A stretch of 15,800 bases of DNA from Planctomycetota bacterium (GTDB lineage: Bacteria; Planctomycetota; Planctomycetia; Pirellulales; Pirellulaceae). Numbering within the stretch: position 1 is the first letter of the stretch; each line of letters starts with the position of its first letter. Location: the NCBI GenBank assembly GCA_024274855.1, contig JAJSAJ010000808.1, positions 1 through 15,800 on the forward strand, given 5' to 3'. Positions 13,498 to 15,800 of this stretch are shown here, in pieces. The notes beneath the pieces are model-generated. The model worked only from the letters and a program-made list of their open reading frames with translations. It was not told the DNA's origin and made no database searches. A program made the position numbers and the translations under genes.

Positions 13498-15800
13498 ATG
13501 GCAAAGTATGCAGGCGTTTGGGGTATTGACATCGGTCAGTGCGCCTTCAAAGCGTTGCGATGCAAGCTCGATGACGATAGAGTCGTCGCCGACGCTTTCG
13601 ATTACATCGAGTATCCGAAGATTCTGAGCCAGCCCGAGGCAGAACCGGAGAAGATGATTCAGGATGCGCTCGAACAGTTTCTATCGCGCAACGAAATCAA
13701 GGGCTACCGGATCGCTCTCGCGGTTCCGGGGCAAAGCGGTCTGGCCAAGTTTTTCAAGCCGCCTCCGGTCGAAGCGAAGAAGATCCCGGAAATCGTGAAG
13801 TTTGAAGCGCGCCAGCAGATCCCTTTCGCACTGGAGGACGTTTGTTGGGACTTTCAGCAAATGGGCGGCGGTGAAGTCGACGGTTTCGCGATGGAAACGG
13901 AAGTCGGCCTGTTCGCGATGAAGCGCGAGCAAGTTTACCGCGCCATGAAACCATTCCAAGATGTCGGAGTGGAACTCGATATCATCCAGTTGGCACCACT
14001 GAGCATCTACAACTTTGTTACGCACGATGTTCTTGGTGACAAAATCGATTCGGAACAATACGATCCTGACAACCCTCCCCAATCACTCGTTGTCCTGTCG
14101 ATGGGAACCGACACAACCGACTTGGTAATCACCAATGGTTTTCGCGTCTGGCAACGAAGTATTCCATTGGGCGGAAACCACTTTACCAAACAGCTGACCA
14201 AGGAACTCAAGCTGACGTTCGCCAAAGCAGAACACTTGAAGCGAAATGCGAGGCAGGCCGAGAATCCAAAGCTTGTGTTTCAGGCAATGCGTCCCGTCTT
14301 TAACGACTTGGTCACCGAGGTCCAGCGATCGATCGGATACTTCCAGGGGATCGACCGCAAAGCGAAAATCGGCAAAGTCGTCATTCTCGGTAATGCCGTG
14401 AAACTGCCTGGTCTTCAGCAGTATCTGGCTAAGAGCCTTGGCTATGATGTGAGCAATTTCGATGCGTTTTCCAAGCTGAGCGGTAAGAATGTGCTGTCGG
14501 CCCCCGCTTTTCGTGACAACCAGTTGTCGTTTGGCGTTTCCTACGGTCTTTGCCTGCAGGGACTCAACGTAGCGAAGTTGCAAACCAATCTGGTTCCGAA
14601 GGAGATTGTCACCGAGCGCGTGGTGCGTGCCAAGAAGCCGTGGGCAGTCGCAACGGTCGCCGCGTTGTTGCTTGGCGGAACATTCTATGTGTTCTTCCAG
14701 TACGGCAGGTTGCACCAGGTGGCAGAAGACCGCGAAGTGGCTGGAGTCAGCTGGAAGTCGGCGGCCAGTCAGGTAGAGCAAGCCAAGACGACAAGCTCAG
14801 GGTACGAATCCGACGATGCCCAGCTTGTTGCTCAACTCGAACGCATCACGGCAATCGGTGAAGAACTGGTTGGCAACGCCGACCGTCGTGTTCTCTGGAT
14901 GGAGATGCTGAAAGCCGCTAACGAAGCATTACCGCGAACTCCTGGAATCAAGCCGGGAGAGATACCCGACGTCGAAAAAGTCCCGTTCGCGCAACGTCAG
15001 GAGATTCATGTCACTAGCATGGATGTCCAACACTTCGATGATCTAAGTACTTGGTTCAACCCGACGATCAAGGCGAAGTATGAGCAGCAGTCGCTCGAGT
15101 TGGGTGAAACTGCGGCGGCGCCTGCTGACAAGGATGGGGACGCGACAACAGCCGCATCGACGGACGCGACGACTCCGGATGGCCCCGAAGGTGCCGGTTG
15201 GGCGATCCAATTGGAATGCTATCACTATTTCAATAGCGATCGGCGGACTCAAGGTTCATTCCACGTGATGAACACGTTGATCAAGAATCTGAAGACGGGG
15301 ACGGTCGTGTTTCCGGTCCCGGTCACCAAGGTTCAGCCGGGCGTCGTTGTCTGGCATCAGGTGGCACCTGATAAGTTTATTCCGCTGCATATCGTGGCGC
15401 TAACACCGTCGTTGCAGCGAAATCAGAAGACCGGCGCGGATGAAGTGGCCGGATACCAGATGCAACTGGAAGGCGTTCAGCAACCGATCCCTCTGTCACC
15501 GGGCGACCGAGTTCCCGTTGCGTTTACCATGAAAGAAATGGGGATCGACTATCCTGTCTTGACTGCCAGTTCTCGAATCAATTTTAAGTACCAAGTTCCC
15601 AATCCAAATTACATTGCCCCCACCACAACGGGTACGGGCCAAGGCGGCCCGATGGGCGGCCCGATGGGCGGCGACGAAATGGGTGGGATGATGGGTAGTG
15701 CCATGATGGGGGCCGGAGCACTCGATGGCACCAGGGCAATGGGATCCGGCATGGGGGGATCCGGCATGGGGGGATCCGGCATGGGGGGATCCGGCATGGG
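13498..15800 (+). CDS. pilM: PilM fused to PilN/PilO-like region, with Gly/Met tail (partial)
   Basis: The frame runs open for 767 codons to the window edge. Residues 1 to about 345 are the actin-like PilM ATPase: GIDIGQCAFKAL (9-20) phosphate-1, MGTDTTDLVI (202-211) phosphate-2, and ILGNAVKLPGL (296-306) adenosine motif. A membrane segment follows at about 380-402 (WAVATVAALLLGGTFYVFF). The periplasmic part then has a coiled-coil-like stretch and a Thr/Ala/Asp-rich linker (about 539-565). This resembles PilM joined to PilN/PilO functions, which link the cytoplasmic ring to the secretin in type IV pili or type II secretion. PilM alone is usually about 350 residues. From residue 712 the tail is Gly/Met-rich, ending in GSGMG repeats. 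GAGGGG at 13485-13490, seven bases before ATG, supports the start. Confidence 0.88.
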   Translation, partial: MAKYAGVWGIDIGQCAFKALRCKLDDDRVVADAFDYIEYPKILSQPEAEPEKMIQDALEQFLSRNEIKGYRIALAVPGQSGLAKFFKPPPVEAKKIPEIVKFEARQQIPFALEDVCWDFQQMGGGEVDGFAMETEVGLFAMKREQVYRAMKPFQDVGVELDIIQLAPLSIYNFVTHDVLGDKIDSEQYDPDNPPQSLVVLSMGTDTTDLVITNGFRVWQRSIPLGGNHFTKQLTKELKLTFAKAEHLKRNARQAENPKLVFQAMRPVFNDLVTEVQRSIGYFQGIDRKAKIGKVVILGNAVKLPGLQQYLAKSLGYDVSNFDAFSKLSGKNVLSAPAFRDNQLSFGVSYGLCLQGLNVAKLQTNLVPKEIVTERVVRAKKPWAVATVAALLLGGTFYVFFQYGRLHQVAEDREVAGVSWKSAASQVEQAKTTSSGYESDDAQLVAQLERITAIGEELVGNADRRVLWMEMLKAANEALPRTPGIKPGEIPDVEKVPFAQRQEIHVTSMDVQHFDDLSTWFNPTIKAKYEQQSLELGETAAAPADKDGDATTAASTDATTPDGPEGAGWAIQLECYHYFNSDRRTQGSFHVMNTLIKNLKTGTVVFPVPVTKVQPGVVVWHQVAPDKFIPLHIVALTPSLQRNQKTGADEVAGYQMQLEGVQQPIPLSPGDRVPVAFTMKEMGIDYPVLTASSRINFKYQVPNPNYIAPTTTGTGQGGPMGGPMGGDEMGGMMGSAMMGAGALDGTRAMGSGMGGSGMGGSGMGGSGM
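15643..15666 (+). repeat. 12-bp direct repeat in pilM tail
   Basis: GGCGGCCCGATG occurs twice in a row (15643-15654 and 15655-15666), in frame, encoding GGPM twice, followed by a diverged third unit (GGCGGCGACGAAATG). Confidence 0.85.
15742..15800 (+). repeat. 15-bp tandem repeat encoding GSGMG (cut by window end)
   Basis: The unit GGATCCGGCATGGGG is repeated identically at 15742, 15757 and 15772, and a fourth unit from 15787 is complete to its fourteenth base at the window edge. The period is a multiple of three, so copy-number change would keep the reading frame. Confidence 0.95.

Noticed and set aside
14083..14781. 232-residue minus-strand open frame
   Set aside because: It is antisense to the well-supported PilM ATPase domain.
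15609..15797. 62-residue minus-strand Pro-rich open frame
   Set aside because: It is the antisense shadow of the pilM Gly/Met repeat.
15742..15800. CRISPR or mobile-element repeat at the window end
   Set aside because: The 15-bp units are in frame with pilM and encode GSGMG, so they are a coding tandem repeat.
1..15800. tRNA, rRNA, integrase, phage, toxin-antitoxin or defence genes
   Set aside because: I looked for the conserved tRNA T-arm with cloverleaf arms, rRNA-like conserved tracts and transposase or integrase motifs and saw none I could support.

Overview
The window looks like chromosomal DNA of a planctomycete, probably of the Pirellulaceae/Pirellulales type. This rests on recognising family-typical openings: the ECF sigma factor beginning NQRLDDDKWRVTELV, the large GH38-like protein beginning MTYRETCILLPCHSLEDF, and the long PilM fusion. 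It is also supported by the cmk-plsC pair and by gene-poor spacers filled with short palindromic repeats. No taxonomic marker such as rRNA is present, so the assignment is inference.

Layout. Positions 1-717 are non-coding, with a heptamer array, a small palindrome and a long foldback. A secreted DUF2961/GH172-type glycosidase (718-1824, +) converges on a secreted PA14-like/PKD/TPR protein (1854-3974, -). Divergent from the latter, 53 bp away, is a MoxR-family AAA+ ATPase (4028-5242, +) interrupted by an in-frame TAG. It is followed 11 bp later by a uronate isomerase-like amidohydrolase (5254-6552, +). A repeat-rich spacer of about 1.5 kb (6553-8033) leads to an ECF sigma factor (8034-8606, +) with a likely terminator. 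On the minus strand a three-gene cluster reads GH38-like protein (10233-13055), then cytidylate kinase (9566-10228), then a PlsC-type acyltransferase (8873-9528), which carries a one-base frameshift. The window ends inside a large PilM fusion protein (13498 to beyond 15800, +) with a Gly/Met-rich tail encoded by a 15-bp tandem repeat.

How the genes may work together. cmk and plsC are housekeeping genes (CMP/dCMP phosphorylation; phosphatidic acid synthesis) and sit in a tight cluster with the GH38-like gene. The GH172-type enzyme and the uronate isomerase-like protein suggest use of polysaccharide-derived sugars, but they are not in one operon and no transporter is visible. PilM belongs to the inner-membrane platform of type IV pili or type II secretion.

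Most notable points: two apparently essential-type genes (moxR, plsC) are each broken by a single-base event, which suggests either sequence error or real decay; a GH38-like protein lacks the canonical catalytic motif; two copies of a palindromic repeat of about 100 bp lie in an island of other short palindromes; and PilM has a repetitive Gly/Met tail. I found no CRISPR array, tRNA, rRNA, transposase gene or clear defence system.
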